NCBI GenBank assembly: GCA_000504425.1
Contig: KI632513.1
Coordinates: forward strand, 1,646,626 to 1,710,625
Direction of reading: 5' to 3'
DNA from: Rhodopseudomonas palustris JSC-3b
GTDB lineage: Bacteria; Pseudomonadota; Alphaproteobacteria; Rhizobiales; Xanthobacteraceae
DNA: 64,000 bases
Shown here: positions 10,808 through 20,359 of the stretch, piece after piece
How the letters are laid out: each line of letters opens with the position of its first letter
Numbering within the stretch: the first letter of the stretch is position 1
Translations under genes and position numbers: made by a program
Notes under the pieces: generated by a model
Told to the model about the DNA's origin: nothing
Database searches by the model: none
The model's input: only the letters and a program-made list of their open reading frames with translations

Positions 10808-11851
10808 CTAGCGGTCGAACACCGTGTTGCGCTGCGCGTTGACCAGAATGAAGGTGGTGCGCTTGGGCACTTCTTTGAGGTTTTCGGCGCCGATATAGGT
10901 CATCGCCGAGCGCAGCCCGCCGGCTATGGTCTCCAAGGTGCGCTTGACTTCGCCGCGATACGGCACCTCGACGGTCTTGCCCTCGGCCGCGCGATAATCG
11001 GCGACACCGCCGTGATATTTGTTCATCGCGGTTTCCGAGGACATGCCATAGAACAGCATGGTCTTGGCGACGCGCTGCTCGCCCTGCTGCTGATATTGGA
11101 TTTCGCCGCCGCATTCGGCATGGCCGGCCAGCATGCCGCCCAGCATCACGAAATCCGCGCCGCCGCCGAACGCCTTGGCAAGATCGCCCGGCACCGTGCA
11201 GCCGCCATCGGAACAGACATGGCCCTTCAGCCCGTGCGCGGCATCGGCGCATTCGATCACCGCCGATAATTGCGGATAGCCGACCCCGGTCAGATCGCGG
11301 GTGGTGCACACCGAGCCCGAGCCGATGCCGACCCGGACAATATCGGCGCCGGCGAGGATCAGCGCCTCGGCCATCTCCGCGGTGACCACGGTGCCAGCCA
11401 TGATGATCGCATCCGGATTGTCGTCGCGCAGCTTCGATACCGATTTCACAAAATTCTCGGTGTAGCCATTGGCGACGTCGATGTTCAGCATCGGCACCGC
11501 AATCTCTTTCTTCACCGCCGCCAGCCGCTCCCAATCGCCAGGCGCGGTACCGACCGTGATGAAGAAATTGGGCTCAGGCGTTTCGCGCAGCGCCGCGATC
11601 AGCGCGTCCGGCTGATAGAACTTATGCAGCGCCACCAGCGCATTGAACGGCTGGAACGCCTGCGCCATCTGCAGCGTGCCGATCGTATCCATATTGGATG
11701 CGATCAGCGGAAAGCCGGTCCAGCCGCGGCTGGCATAGCGGAACCGGAAGCTGCGGGTGATATTGGCCTCGAACCGTGACGACAGCACCGACCGCTTCGG
11801 GCGGATCAGAACGTCGCGGAAATCCAGTTTTGGGTTGAGATCGATATGCAC
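10808..11851 (-). CDS. guaC: GMP reductase
   Basis: A 347-residue NADPH-dependent GMP reductase that deaminates GMP to IMP in purine salvage. It has the IMPDH/GMPR barrel without CBS domains: DFRDVLIRPKRS at the N-terminus, the nucleotide-binding glycine loop VGIGSGSVCTTRDLTGVG with the catalytic Cys near residue 185, and CSDGGCTVPGDLAKAFGGGADFVMLGGMLAGH. The length and the C-terminal ISGGL-type segment ETIAGGLRSAMTYIGAENL match GuaC rather than IMP dehydrogenase. It is a single gene between the transsulfuration genes and the biotin operon; a hairpin follows its stop. Confidence 0.93.
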   Translation of the reverse strand: MHIDLNPKLDFRDVLIRPKRSVLSSRFEANITRSFRFRYASRGWTGFPLIASNMDTIGTLQMAQAFQPFNALVALHKFYQPDALIAALRETPEPNFFITVGTAPGDWERLAAVKKEIAVPMLNIDVANGYTENFVKSVSKLRDDNPDAIIMAGTVVTAEMAEALILAGADIVRVGIGSGSVCTTRDLTGVGYPQLSAVIECADAAHGLKGHVCSDGGCTVPGDLAKAFGGGADFVMLGGMLAGHAECGGEIQYQQQGEQRVAKTMLFYGMSSETAMNKYHGGVADYRAAEGKTVEVPYRGEVKRTLETIAGGLRSAMTYIGAENLKEVPKRTTFILVNAQRNTVFDR

Positions 11852-11982
11852 AATGCGGTCCTCAGCAAGGTCTGTGACCTGCGAGCTTATACGGCAAACG
11901 CCGCCGCAATCATTTGCGGCAGCGCATGCCGGACCGCAACGCAGCGGCTGCGCACCAAGCGCGGCCGCTGCGAACAGCGCGA

Positions 11983-13155
11983 TTAAAGGATCGATAGCGC
12001 CTGTTCGAGATCGTCGGTCAGGTCCTCGACATCCTCGATGCCGACCGACAGCCGGATCAGATTGGGCAAAATGCCGCGCTGCCGCCGGTCCTGCTCCGGC
12101 AGCGAGCCGTGGCTCATGGTCCAGGGCTGCCCGACCAGGCTTTCGACCGCGCCTAAGCTTTCCGCCAGCGTGAACAGCCGGAACCGGCTCAGCACCGCCG
12201 CGGTCTGCTGATCATCGGCTCTCAGATAGGCCGCGACCATGCCGCCGCCGCCCTGCATCTGCCGCCGCGCCAGCGCGTGCTGCGGATGGCTGGCGAGGCC
12301 GGGATAGACCACCCGTTCGATCTTGGGATGGGCTTCCAGCCAGCGCGCCACCGCCAGCGCGTTGGCGCTGTGCCGCTCGAGCCGCAGCGGCAGCGTCTTG
12401 ATGCCGCGCAGGGCGAGAAAACTGGAAAACGGATCGAGGATGCCGCCGGTGGCGTTTTGCAGAAACTGCAGCCGCTGCGCCAGCTCCGGATCGCGCACCA
12501 CGATCGCACCGCCAACGATGTCGGAATGACCGCCGACATATTTGGTCACCGAATGCACCACGATATCGATGCCGTGATCGAGCGGCCGCTGCACCGCGGG
12601 CGAGGCAAAGGTGTTGTCGACCACCGTCAGCACGCCGCGCTCGCGGCCGATCGCGGCGATCGCCTCCAGGTCCGCGAGCCGCAGCGTCGGGTTGCTCGGC
12701 GTCTCGATCCAGATGAACGCGGTGTTGGGCTGCAATGCCGCGCGCAGCGCATCGAGATCAGCCGGATCGACATGGCTGACGCTCAGCCCCGCCGAATGGC
12801 TGCGCACCCGATGGAACAGCCGCCAGCTGCCGCCATAGACGTCTTCGGACGCAACGATATGGCTGCCCTGCCCGGCCAGTTCCAGCAGCGCCGCTTCCGC
12901 CGCGAGCCCGGACGCAAACGCAAAGCCGGCATGGCCGTGTTCGGCGTCGGCGATCGCCGCCTCGAACGCGGCGCGCGTCGGGTTCTGCGAGCGGGCATAT
13001 TCGTAGCCCTGATGCACGCCCGGCGCGGACTGCGCGAAGGTCGAGGTCGCGTAGATCGGCGTGGTCACCGCGCCGGTCGAAGGGTCGCGTTGCTGACCAC
13101 CATGCACGGCCCTGGTGTTGATGCCACGCGGCCGAATGTGAATTGCCTTATCCAT
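11983..13155 (-). CDS. Cystathionine gamma-lyase / gamma-synthase family PLP enzyme
   Basis: A 390-residue Cys/Met-metabolism PLP enzyme. The N-terminal TRAVHGGQQRDPSTGAVTTPIYATSTFAQ, the phosphate-binding YARSQNPTR, and the lysine segment VHSVTKYVGGHSDIVGG are all in place, and the C-terminus has FTLAESLGAVESLVGQPWTMSHGS. Pairing with a cystathionine beta-synthase immediately upstream (two-base gap) argues for cystathionine gamma-lyase, making cysteine, 2-oxobutyrate and ammonia in reverse transsulfuration; gamma-synthase activity cannot be excluded from sequence alone. The pair turns methionine sulfur into cysteine, complementing the methionine-producing island about 6-18 kb to the right. 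Confidence 0.9.
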   Translation of the reverse strand: MDKAIHIRPRGINTRAVHGGQQRDPSTGAVTTPIYATSTFAQSAPGVHQGYEYARSQNPTRAAFEAAIADAEHGHAGFAFASGLAAEAALLELAGQGSHIVASEDVYGGSWRLFHRVRSHSAGLSVSHVDPADLDALRAALQPNTAFIWIETPSNPTLRLADLEAIAAIGRERGVLTVVDNTFASPAVQRPLDHGIDIVVHSVTKYVGGHSDIVGGAIVVRDPELAQRLQFLQNATGGILDPFSSFLALRGIKTLPLRLERHSANALAVARWLEAHPKIERVVYPGLASHPQHALARRQMQGGGGMVAAYLRADDQQTAAVLSRFRLFTLAESLGAVESLVGQPWTMSHGSLPEQDRRQRGILPNLIRLSVGIEDVEDLTDDLEQALSIL

Positions 13156-13156
13156 C

Positions 13157-14566
13157 TCAAGAAACCTTGTTCCGCAAATGATTGATCAGGTCGATCCGGG
13201 TGATCAGACCAAGGAAGCGCGTGCCATCGACCACCACCACGACATGGCCGCGGTTGAACACCGGCATCAGGCTCTCGAACGGTTCGGAAGCCTGCACGGT
13301 CTCGACCCGTGCGCTCATCGCGCTATGCACCGGCGCCGCAAATTTTGCCGGATCGGCGATCGTGGCGAGCAACAGATCGGACTCATCGATGATGCCGACC
13401 ACCTGATCGCCTGCCAGTACCGGCAGCTGCGACACCTCATAGAGCTTCATGCGCGAGTAAGCGTGGTTCAACGTGTCGTCCGGCCCGACCGTGATCGACG
13501 CGCCTTCATCATGGCGGCGCACGATCAGATCGCGCAGATCGCCTTGCTGACGACGCTCGACAAATCCCTGATCCGACATCCAAGTATCGTTGAACATCTT
13601 CGACAAGTATTTGTTGCCGCCATCCGGCATCAACGTCACCACGCGCTTGGGCGTCTTCTGCTCGCGGCAATAGCGCAGCGCCGCGGCCAGCATGGTGCCG
13701 GACGACGAGCCGGCCAGCACGCCCTCCAGCCGCAACAATTCGCGCGCGGCGTGGAACGATTCCGCGTCTGAAATCGCATAAGCACGCGACACCAGCTCAA
13801 GATCGGCATTGCACGGCACAAAATCCTCGCCAATGCCTTCCACCAGCCAGCTGCCGACCGGCCCCGGCGCGCGGCCTTCGACCACATCGACCAGCACCGA
13901 GCCGCGCGGGTCGGCCAGCACCATTTCCGTCGATGGTGACACACGCGCGAAGAACCGGCCGATGCCAGTCATGGTGCCGCCGGAACCAATGCCGCACACC
14001 ACGGCATCGACGCGATGGTTCATCTGCTGCCAGATTTCCGGCGCCGTGCTGGTCTCATGCGCGATTGGATTGGCGGGGTTTTCAAACTGATTGACATAGA
14101 CCGCGCCGGGCGTCTCCGCGGTGATGCGCGCGGCGAGGTCCTGATAATAGGCCGGATGTCCCTTGCCGACATCGGAGCGGGTCATCACCACTTCGGCGCC
14201 CATCGCGCGCAGATGCAGCACTTTTTCACGGCTCATCTTGTCGGGGATCACCAGGATCAGCCGATAGCCCTTGAGCGCCGCGACCAACGCCAAGCCAAGC
14301 CCGGTGTTGCCCGCGGTCGCTTCAACCAACGTGCCGCCCGGCCGCAGCCGACCATCACGCTCAAACGCGTTGATCATTGCAAGCGCCGCACGATCCTTGA
14401 TCGACCCGCCGGGATTTTGCCCTTCAAGCTTGGCAAACAGCCGGCAGCAGCCAGTATCGAACCGCGTCAACTCGATCAGCGGCGTATTGCCGATCAAGTC
14501 GATCACGCCCGTTGCCGGCCGTTCGTTGACATCAATTAGTTCCGCGACACTCACAACCAATCTCAC
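13157..14566 (-). CDS. Cystathionine beta-synthase with CBS domain pair
   Basis: A 469-residue PLP enzyme that condenses serine and homocysteine to cystathionine. The PLP lysine is in GQNPGGSIKDRAAL (about residue 57), the substrate loop is TAGNTGLGLAL, and the phosphate-binding glycine loop is GIGSGGTMTGIGRFF. The catalytic core ends near residue 330; a CBS (Bateman) pair fills about 340-465 (RHDEGASITVGPDDTLNHAYSRM, VVGIIDESDLLLA, GTRFLGLITRIDLINHLR) and could sense adenosyl ligands. No N-terminal haem-binding extension is seen. First gene of a two-gene reverse transsulfuration operon. Confidence 0.93.
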   Translation of the reverse strand: MRLVVSVAELIDVNERPATGVIDLIGNTPLIELTRFDTGCCRLFAKLEGQNPGGSIKDRAALAMINAFERDGRLRPGGTLVEATAGNTGLGLALVAALKGYRLILVIPDKMSREKVLHLRAMGAEVVMTRSDVGKGHPAYYQDLAARITAETPGAVYVNQFENPANPIAHETSTAPEIWQQMNHRVDAVVCGIGSGGTMTGIGRFFARVSPSTEMVLADPRGSVLVDVVEGRAPGPVGSWLVEGIGEDFVPCNADLELVSRAYAISDAESFHAARELLRLEGVLAGSSSGTMLAAALRYCREQKTPKRVVTLMPDGGNKYLSKMFNDTWMSDQGFVERRQQGDLRDLIVRRHDEGASITVGPDDTLNHAYSRMKLYEVSQLPVLAGDQVVGIIDESDLLLATIADPAKFAAPVHSAMSARVETVQASEPFESLMPVFNRGHVVVVVDGTRFLGLITRIDLINHLRNKVS

Positions 14567-14788
14567 AATCCTTGTTAGCGGCGGACACTTTTGGTCCGCT
14601 CCGCCTCAACAGAGCGGTCGGCAGGTCGAGCGTCAATACAGCGAACAAAGTTTGGAAAGGCGTTTGCCGCGGCAATCGTGCAGCAGCAGAATTGTGTCGC
14701 GCCAGCTCAGTGCGCAGCACAACATTCTTGCTGTGGCAGCGCCACGCTCGATGTCGGCGTGGCGATTCACGGAAAGCCCGCGGCCGCG

Positions 14789-15853
14789 TTACCTGAACGC
14801 CGGCATGGGCGCCTGGATCGGCCCGTCGCGGGTGATCTCATGGACCGGCACGACCCGCACATGCAGCAGGATGTTGCGCCCGGTGGAACTGTCGAGCTTG
14901 TCGTTGAGACGCGCCACCATGTCCGCCGTCAGCGGCTCGGGCGAGCGCACCACCGCAAAAGCGTTGCGCCGGCCACCCTCCGTGGTCAGCCGCACCTCGA
15001 TCACGCGCGCGCCGGGCTGCGCCCGCAATCCTTCTTCGAGCACGCGCTGCACGCTGCTGCGCAGCGAACTGTCATCGATGTTCTTGCGCAGCGCATCGAC
15101 CAGATAGGTGCCGAGCACCAGCAGCACCACCAGCGGCACCAGCCGCGCCGACCAGATCGCGCCGAACGAAGCATTGCTCGGCCGGGCGCGATGGCCGCGG
15201 ATCAAAAACACCGCCATCGCCGCCGCGGCGATCGCGGTGAGATTGGTCAGGAACAGCAAGAACGCGCCGCCGGCGAGCTGCAGATAGCCACGCGCGATCA
15301 GAATGCCGCAGGCGGTCAGCGGCGGACAAAGCGCGGTCGCGATCGCAACGCCGACCACGGCGCCGCTGATGCGCTTGGCGAGCGCCGCGTAGGCGCCGGC
15401 CGCGCCGCCGACCAGCGCGATCATCATATCGAGCAGATTGGGTGTGGTGCGCGCCAATAATTGCTCGCTGATCGGCACATTGTCATGCAGCCAGCCAATG
15501 CCGATCCCGATCGCCACCACCCAGATCACGCCGAGCACCTCGGTCAGCAGCGCGCTGGTCAGCATCCGGCCGTCGAGTTCGGCGAGCGCGAGGCCGATGC
15601 CGAGAATCGGCCCATACAGCATCGCGATCAGCATCGCGCCGATCACCACCGCTTCCGAATTGGCGAGCAGCCCATAGCCGGCGATCAGCGTCGCCGCCGC
15701 ATTCATCAGAAAATAGCTGATCGACAGCCGGGCATTGCCCGCAATCGCCTGCCGTGTCTCGGCACGGTCAAGATAGGTCTCGCCCTCGATCTGAAGCAGC
15801 GGACGCGCGCGAGGCACGACGGCCGGTCCTTGATCGGGGGCGTTCATGTCCAT
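14789..15853 (-). CDS. DUF389 integral membrane protein
   Basis: A 354-residue inner-membrane protein of the DUF389 family, whose role is not known. About six membrane segments lie between residues 40 and 225 (for example SEAVVIGAMLIAMLYGPILGIGLAL and ISGAVVGVAIATALCPPLTACGILIARGYL, the conserved GALIAPPL/ATALCPPL-like region). A soluble C-terminal domain of about 110 residues follows (RKNIDDSSLRSSVQRVLEEGLRAQPGARVIEVRL). ATGs at 15853 and 15847 are both possible starts. It is flanked by unrelated genes on the same strand with gaps above 100 bases, so it is probably transcribed alone. Confidence 0.85.
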   Translation of the reverse strand: MDMNAPDQGPAVVPRARPLLQIEGETYLDRAETRQAIAGNARLSISYFLMNAAATLIAGYGLLANSEAVVIGAMLIAMLYGPILGIGLALAELDGRMLTSALLTEVLGVIWVVAIGIGIGWLHDNVPISEQLLARTTPNLLDMMIALVGGAAGAYAALAKRISGAVVGVAIATALCPPLTACGILIARGYLQLAGGAFLLFLTNLTAIAAAAMAVFLIRGHRARPSNASFGAIWSARLVPLVVLLVLGTYLVDALRKNIDDSSLRSSVQRVLEEGLRAQPGARVIEVRLTTEGGRRNAFAVVRSPEPLTADMVARLNDKLDSSTGRNILLHVRVVPVHEITRDGPIQAPMPAFR

Positions 15854-15973
15854 CGAAGCTCCCGGAGCGCCGCGCTTTGCGCCGGAGCGGAGCCCCTTGC
15901 GGCCAGGCCGAGATCGCCGCCGCGGCGCCGCAGCCGTAAGTGACGCGCCCGGCTGTGCGCGCCCGCCATTCCG

Positions 15974-16615
15974 TCACTCCCCGTCCGGCGTCATCGCCAT
16001 GATGCGCTTGAAACGGCCGCCGCCATCGAAGATGCAGCGCAGCTTCTTCACGCCCTCGGCTTGCTTGTCGGCAGTGCCGTCGATTTCCAGGCCACCGCGC
16101 ACGATGCGCGCCTCGGCGAGTGCAATCTGCGACACCGGCACGCCATACATCTTTGCCGCCTCGCGCCGGCACACCTGATGCTTGGGACTGGCGGCGACCG
16201 CCGGCGCACCGGCCGGCGTCAATTCGGCCGTCAGCTGGTAGCGGCAGCGCTCCTCGCGGCGCGCGGCATTGCGCATCAGATAGACCTGAATCTGATAAAC
16301 ACCGGGCTTGGTGCGATCGAGGCTGAACTGATCGCCCGCCGTCGAACCGATATGGACGGCCTCCTCGCTGCCCGGCGCGAGCACATTGAAATAGCAGGAG
16401 CCGTTGGACGGGCTGAACCGCACCTCAAGCCGCTGATCGGCCGCGGCGGCGACCCGGTAGCTGACCCCATCGCGGCCGGTGATCTCGCCCGACGCCCGCG
16501 CCGTCGTGGCGCCATTGGCAAACTCAAGGTCACGCTCGCGGTCGCTGCCATTGGCAACCCCGCCCACGGCCACGGACAACAGCAAGGCAAGCGAAAGAAT
16601 GCGAAGGGTCGGCAT
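15974..16615 (-). CDS. Exported hypothetical protein
   Basis: A 213-residue protein with a signal peptide (MPTLRILSLALLLSVAVGG, cleavage near NGS). The central 25-135 region resembles a small beta-sandwich (GRDGVSYRVAAAADQRLEVRFSPSNGSCYFNVLAPGS...VYQIQVYLMRNAARREERCRYQLTAEL) similar in pattern to periplasmic inhibitor-like domains. The C-terminal part holds four Cys with KMYGVPVSQI and LRCIFDGGGRFKRIMAMTPDGE, which looks like a small DNA-unrelated periplasmic domain often found alone in Bradyrhizobiaceae. I do not recognise a function. Confidence 0.7.
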   Translation of the reverse strand: MPTLRILSLALLLSVAVGGVANGSDRERDLEFANGATTARASGEITGRDGVSYRVAAAADQRLEVRFSPSNGSCYFNVLAPGSEEAVHIGSTAGDQFSLDRTKPGVYQIQVYLMRNAARREERCRYQLTAELTPAGAPAVAASPKHQVCRREAAKMYGVPVSQIALAEARIVRGGLEIDGTADKQAEGVKKLRCIFDGGGRFKRIMAMTPDGE

Positions 16616-17045
16616 GAGGCGCTCGTCACATCAGGTCCCGGCATTGTGACGGACAGCCTGCGCGGGAACAAGAGGGTTCCCTGCGCCCCTCCGCCGCGCC
16701 GCCGACCGCAGCTTCTACCGCAGCTTCTACCGCATCTGCTCGCCAGCGCGGGTTTGATCGCCGACCGCCGCTTGCGCACAGGCCCGCCGGCCCGCCAGCG
16801 CGGGCGATAGAACAAGTTCGCCGGATTGCCGATGCGCACAGAACATTTGTTATCGCCGCTTGTGCTGATCAGGTCGCGACTTGTTATTTTCCAAGCGCAG
16901 CCGGCGACACCTTGTCATTGCTGCGATCTCTGCTTCGATAGCGGCCAATCGACCGCGACGTTTTGCGCCAGCACGGCCCGATCGCATCGCAGCGTGATCT
17001 GTCACAATAGCACTCAGGATATTGTTGGTGAACGACGACCGAGCC
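16616..17045. other. Intergenic region with a short tandem repeat
   Basis: About 430 bases between the divergent exported-protein gene and soxY. It holds two and a half tandem copies of CCGCAGCTTCTA near 16708-16737. The region must contain the promoters of both flanking units, but no clear -35/-10 pair or operator could be identified by eye. Confidence 0.4.
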
Positions 17046-17501
17046 ATGACTGCCGACCTGATCAACCGGCGCACGTTGCTGCGCGCCGCTTCGATCAGCG
17101 TGGTGGCATTGATGATCCCCTATGCGCAGGCTGCGATGCCAGACGAGGTGGCGTCAGCCATCCGCGAGCTGATCGGCGACGCATTGCCGCGCGACAGCGG
17201 CATTGTGTTGCAGGTGCCGGAGACCGCAGAGAACGGCGCCGTGGTGCCGGTCACCGTGCTGGTCGACAGCCCAATGACCGCCGAGCGTCATGTCCGCGCC
17301 ATTCACCTGATCGCCACCAAGAACCCGACCCCGGGCATTGCCAGCTTTCAGCTGACGCCCGCCGCCGGCAGGGCGCAGGTGTCGATGCGCGTGCGCCTCG
17401 CTGAAAGCCAGACGCTGCTGGTGTTTGCCGAGCACAGCGATGGCGTGGTGAGCCGCGCCGCCGCCGACATCAAGGTCAGCGTCGGAGGCTGCCTGACATG
17501 A
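17046..17501 (+). CDS. soxY: SoxY-like thiosulfate/sulfur carrier protein
   Basis: A 151-residue SoxY homologue. A twin-arginine signal (NRRTLLRAASISVVALMI) leads to export of the folded SoxYZ pair. The C-terminus VSVGGCLT contains the GGC of the SoxY swinging arm, in which the Cys carries sulfur intermediates covalently; the canonical arm is GGCGG, so this one is variant (GGCLT). It overlaps soxZ by four bases. No soxA, B, X, C or D gene is in the window, so this orphan SoxYZ may carry sulfane sulfur for another system, possibly linked to the organosulfur genes 1.5 kb away. Confidence 0.85.
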   Translation: MTADLINRRTLLRAASISVVALMIPYAQAAMPDEVASAIRELIGDALPRDSGIVLQVPETAENGAVVPVTVLVDSPMTAERHVRAIHLIATKNPTPGIASFQLTPAAGRAQVSMRVRLAESQTLLVFAEHSDGVVSRAAADIKVSVGGCLT

Positions 17502-17833
17502 CCGCTCCCTTGACTGGCCGCCCTCGCCTCAAGCTGCCCGCCAGCGCCGCGCGGGGCGAGGTGATCGAAATCCGTACGCTGCTCGACCATCCGATGGAAA
17601 CCGGGCTGCGCAAGGGGCCGGATGGCCAGCCGATCCCGCGCGACATGCTGGCAAGCTTCGTCGCGCAGGCCAATGGCGAGAGCTTTGTGCGCGTCGATTT
17701 CCGCAACGCCAGCTCCGCCCATCCTCATCTGGTGTTTTTCGCCAAAATCTCCGGTCCCACCGACTTCAACTTCATCTGGACCCATGAGGACGGCCGCACG
17801 CTCTCTGCCGCGGCGCGCGTCGAGGTGACCTAG
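17498..17833 (+). CDS. soxZ: SoxZ-like sulfur oxidation protein
   Basis: A 111-residue SoxZ homologue, the non-catalytic partner of SoxY in the periplasmic sulfur-carrier heterodimer. It has the family core GEVIEIRTLLDHPMETG near residue 20, IPRDMLASFVAQANGE, and a C-terminal beta strand DFNFIWTHEDGRTLSAAARVEV. It has no signal peptide, as expected when it is co-exported with the twin-arginine SoxY. Its start overlaps the soxY stop. The threonine aldolase gene follows after three bases. Confidence 0.88.
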   Translation: MTAPLTGRPRLKLPASAARGEVIEIRTLLDHPMETGLRKGPDGQPIPRDMLASFVAQANGESFVRVDFRNASSAHPHLVFFAKISGPTDFNFIWTHEDGRTLSAAARVEVT

Positions 17834-17836
17834 CCC

Positions 17837-18937
17837 GTGGTGTACGCGCCCGTCCCCGACGATCCGCAACTGCCGCCGATCCGCATCAATCTGCTATCGG
17901 ATACCCAGACGCAGCCCAGCCGGGCGATGCGCGAAGCGATGGCGGCCGCGGTGGTCGGCGACGAGCAGATCGGTGCCGACCCGACGGTGAATGCGCTATG
18001 CGATCGCGTCGCCGAGCTGCTCGGCAAGGAGGCCGCGGTGTTCATGGCGAGCGGCACGATCTGCAACATCGCCGCGACGCTGTCGCATTGCCGCGCAGGC
18101 GACGAAATTCTGGCGCATGAGAGCGCGCATATCGTCTCGCTGGAAGGCTGCACCCATGCCGCACTCGGCGGGCTGCAGATCAAAGCGCTGGCTGGCGCCG
18201 CAGGCCAGTTCACCGCGGAAACGCTGCGTGCGGCGCTGCGCCCGCCCGACCGCCATTTGGCCAAGCAGACGCTGGTCAGCGTCGAGCAGACCACCAATCT
18301 CGGCGGCGGCACGATCTGGAGCCTGGCAGCACTGACCGAGATCGTCGGCATCGCCAAAGCCCACGGCCTTGCCACCCATATGGACGGCGCCCGGCTGCTC
18401 AATGCCTGCGTCGCCAGCGGCGCATCGCCGCGCGCGATGGCCACCGGCTGGGACTCGGTGTGGCTCGACTTCAGCAAGGGGCTCGGCGCGCCGCTCGGCG
18501 CCGTGCTGGCCGGCTCGCGTGCGTTCATCGACGAAGTGTGGCGCTGGAAGCAGCGGCTCGGCGGCTCGCTGCGACAGGCCGGAATCTGCGCCGCCGCCTG
18601 TCTCTATGCGCTCGACCACCATGTCGAACGGCTCGCCGACGATCATCGCCATGCGCGGCTGCTGGCCGACGGCCTCGCCGCGATCGGCGGCATCACGGTG
18701 CAGCGGCCGCACACCAATCTGGTCTATTTCGAGCTCGCCGGCAGCGCGCTGTCGAACGCACAACTGGTGACCGCGCTGCGCGAACGCGGCGTGCTGCTGT
18801 CGATCATGGGCGGACGACTGCGGGCCTGCACCCATCTCGACGTCACGGCCGCCATGATCCACGACACGCTGCACATCATCCGCGATCTGCTGGCTGGCGC
18901 TGACAGGCTGCCGATCGCGCAGCCTGCCCTTGGTTGA
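17837..18937 (+). CDS. ltaE: Low-specificity L-threonine aldolase
   Basis: A 366-residue PLP enzyme that cleaves threonine or allo-threonine to glycine and acetaldehyde. INLLSDTQTQPSRAMREAM is the family N-terminus (variant of SDTVT.P), GDEQIGADPTVNAL follows, MASGTICNIAA contacts PLP phosphate, THMDGARLLNA carries the aspartate for the pyridine nitrogen, and DFSKGLGAPLGAVLAG holds the PLP lysine. The start is GTG at 17837 (VYAPVPDDP), only three bases after soxZ, so it is co-transcribed with soxYZ. No functional link to Sox is obvious. It is convergent with marK, with a gap of 24 bases and no visible hairpin terminator. Confidence 0.9.
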   Translation: MVYAPVPDDPQLPPIRINLLSDTQTQPSRAMREAMAAAVVGDEQIGADPTVNALCDRVAELLGKEAAVFMASGTICNIAATLSHCRAGDEILAHESAHIVSLEGCTHAALGGLQIKALAGAAGQFTAETLRAALRPPDRHLAKQTLVSVEQTTNLGGGTIWSLAALTEIVGIAKAHGLATHMDGARLLNACVASGASPRAMATGWDSVWLDFSKGLGAPLGAVLAGSRAFIDEVWRWKQRLGGSLRQAGICAAACLYALDHHVERLADDHRHARLLADGLAAIGGITVQRPHTNLVYFELAGSALSNAQLVTALRERGVLLSIMGGRLRACTHLDVTAAMIHDTLHIIRDLLAGADRLPIAQPALG

Positions 18938-18961
18938 CGCCACTCGCGGCGCTCACGCTGT

Positions 18962-20359
18962 TTACGCCATCGTGCTGGCGCGCACCACGGTGGTGTAGGT
19001 GCGTTCGATCAGCTGCAACGCGCCGCGATAGCCGACATAAGCGCGCGACAGCACCACCTCGTCGGTGCACGGATAGCCGATCTCGACCAGCGGCGCGCCG
19101 ATCTGATCGGCAAGCGCCGCCTCCCAGGTCGAGCCGAACACGATCGGCAACTGGCCGGTATAGTCGCGGGCCCGAACCAGCTCGTGAATGCGATGGCCAT
19201 CCTGCTCGAACAGCGGCTCGGCACCGACATGGTCGGCCAGCGCGCGATATTGCTGCTGAATCCGTTCGCGGAATTCGTTCGGCGGATTTTCGGTGATCAC
19301 GAACGGTCCTGGATGAAGCCCGAGCTGCTCGACCAGGAAACTGGCGACCGACAGATTGTAAGCGCTCTCGCTGATCACGATCGCCTGCGACGGCAGCTGA
19401 TACTGGCTGGTCTGGCCGGCATAGAAACAGGCGAAATCACGCAGATAGACGTAATGCTCCTGTTCCTCCTTCGCGATGAAGGCTTCGGCGCGAGCGCGGT
19501 CGAGCCCGGCGAACTCCACCACACGGCGCAAAAAGGCGCTGGTCGCCTTGGCGCCGATCGGAATGGTCGGCTCGTGTAGCAGCGGCTGATCGAACTTTTC
19601 CTGAAGATGCGTTGCAGTGGAAAGCCCAAGCCATGGCGACAGCACCAGATTGAACTGAGCCCGCGGGATCGCGCGCCATTCGCTGACGCCGCGCGACGCC
19701 GGCCCAAACAGGATGTTCACCTCAAGGCCGATGCCCTCCAGAATGCGCCGTATCTCCGTCAAATCACCGCGCCAGAATGGGTTCTGGTACGGCAGCAACG
19801 ACCAGACGTTGACCAGCCCAGGCTGTTTGTCCACTTTGTCATCGCCGACGAACTGATCGATGATCGCGCGAATGACGCTCTCGTGCCCGGTAAAATTATT
19901 GCCGCGATAGCCGCTGGTCTCGGCCACCACGATCGGCACGCCGCGCTTCTGATAGCGGCGCACCACGCTGCCGACATCATCGCCGACCAGACCAGGAATG
20001 CAGCCGGTCTGCACCACGAACAGATCGGCCTCCATCACCTTCAAGGTCGAGGCGATCAACTCGTCGAGCCGGTCGGCGCCGCCAAAGATCACTTCCTGAT
20101 TGCCGAGATTGCTGCTCGGCACATGGAATTCGCCGCCCTGATAGCCGTTGATGCCAGATAGCGCATGGAATTGCTTGGTGGCGCAGCCCGGCCCGCAATG
20201 GGTGATCGGAATCGCGCCCGGAATGGCGATCACGCTGGCCAGCGCGCCCAGGCTGCAGCCATAGCGTACCTGCTCGATCGCACCCGGCGAACTGCAGAAC
20301 TCACCGGACGAGGCGGATGGATTAGTCACAGGAGAGAGCATCGAAAGGTCTTTCTTCAC
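18962..20359 (-). CDS. marK: Methylthio-alkane reductase beta subunit (NifK-like)
   Basis: A 465-residue NifK-like subunit of the nitrogenase-like methylthio-alkane reductase, which reduces methyl sulfides such as 2-(methylthio)ethanol and dimethyl sulfide to methanethiol plus ethylene or methane in Rhodospirillum rubrum. Three cysteines match those of the P-cluster in NifK: YGCSLGA, THCGPGCA and QTGCIPGLVGDDVG. The protein lacks the long NifK N-terminal extension. GTG at 20359 overlaps the stop of marD (GTGA), so the subunits are translationally coupled. It is the last gene of the leftward aminotransferase-metQNI-metY-marDK unit. Bona fide NifK, VnfK and BchZ are less likely because the neighbours are methionine genes and the H subunit is of the same divergent type. 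Confidence 0.9.
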   Translation of the reverse strand: MKKDLSMLSPVTNPSASSGEFCSSPGAIEQVRYGCSLGALASVIAIPGAIPITHCGPGCATKQFHALSGINGYQGGEFHVPSSNLGNQEVIFGGADRLDELIASTLKVMEADLFVVQTGCIPGLVGDDVGSVVRRYQKRGVPIVVAETSGYRGNNFTGHESVIRAIIDQFVGDDKVDKQPGLVNVWSLLPYQNPFWRGDLTEIRRILEGIGLEVNILFGPASRGVSEWRAIPRAQFNLVLSPWLGLSTATHLQEKFDQPLLHEPTIPIGAKATSAFLRRVVEFAGLDRARAEAFIAKEEQEHYVYLRDFACFYAGQTSQYQLPSQAIVISESAYNLSVASFLVEQLGLHPGPFVITENPPNEFRERIQQQYRALADHVGAEPLFEQDGHRIHELVRARDYTGQLPIVFGSTWEAALADQIGAPLVEIGYPCTDEVVLSRAYVGYRGALQLIERTYTTVVRASTMA

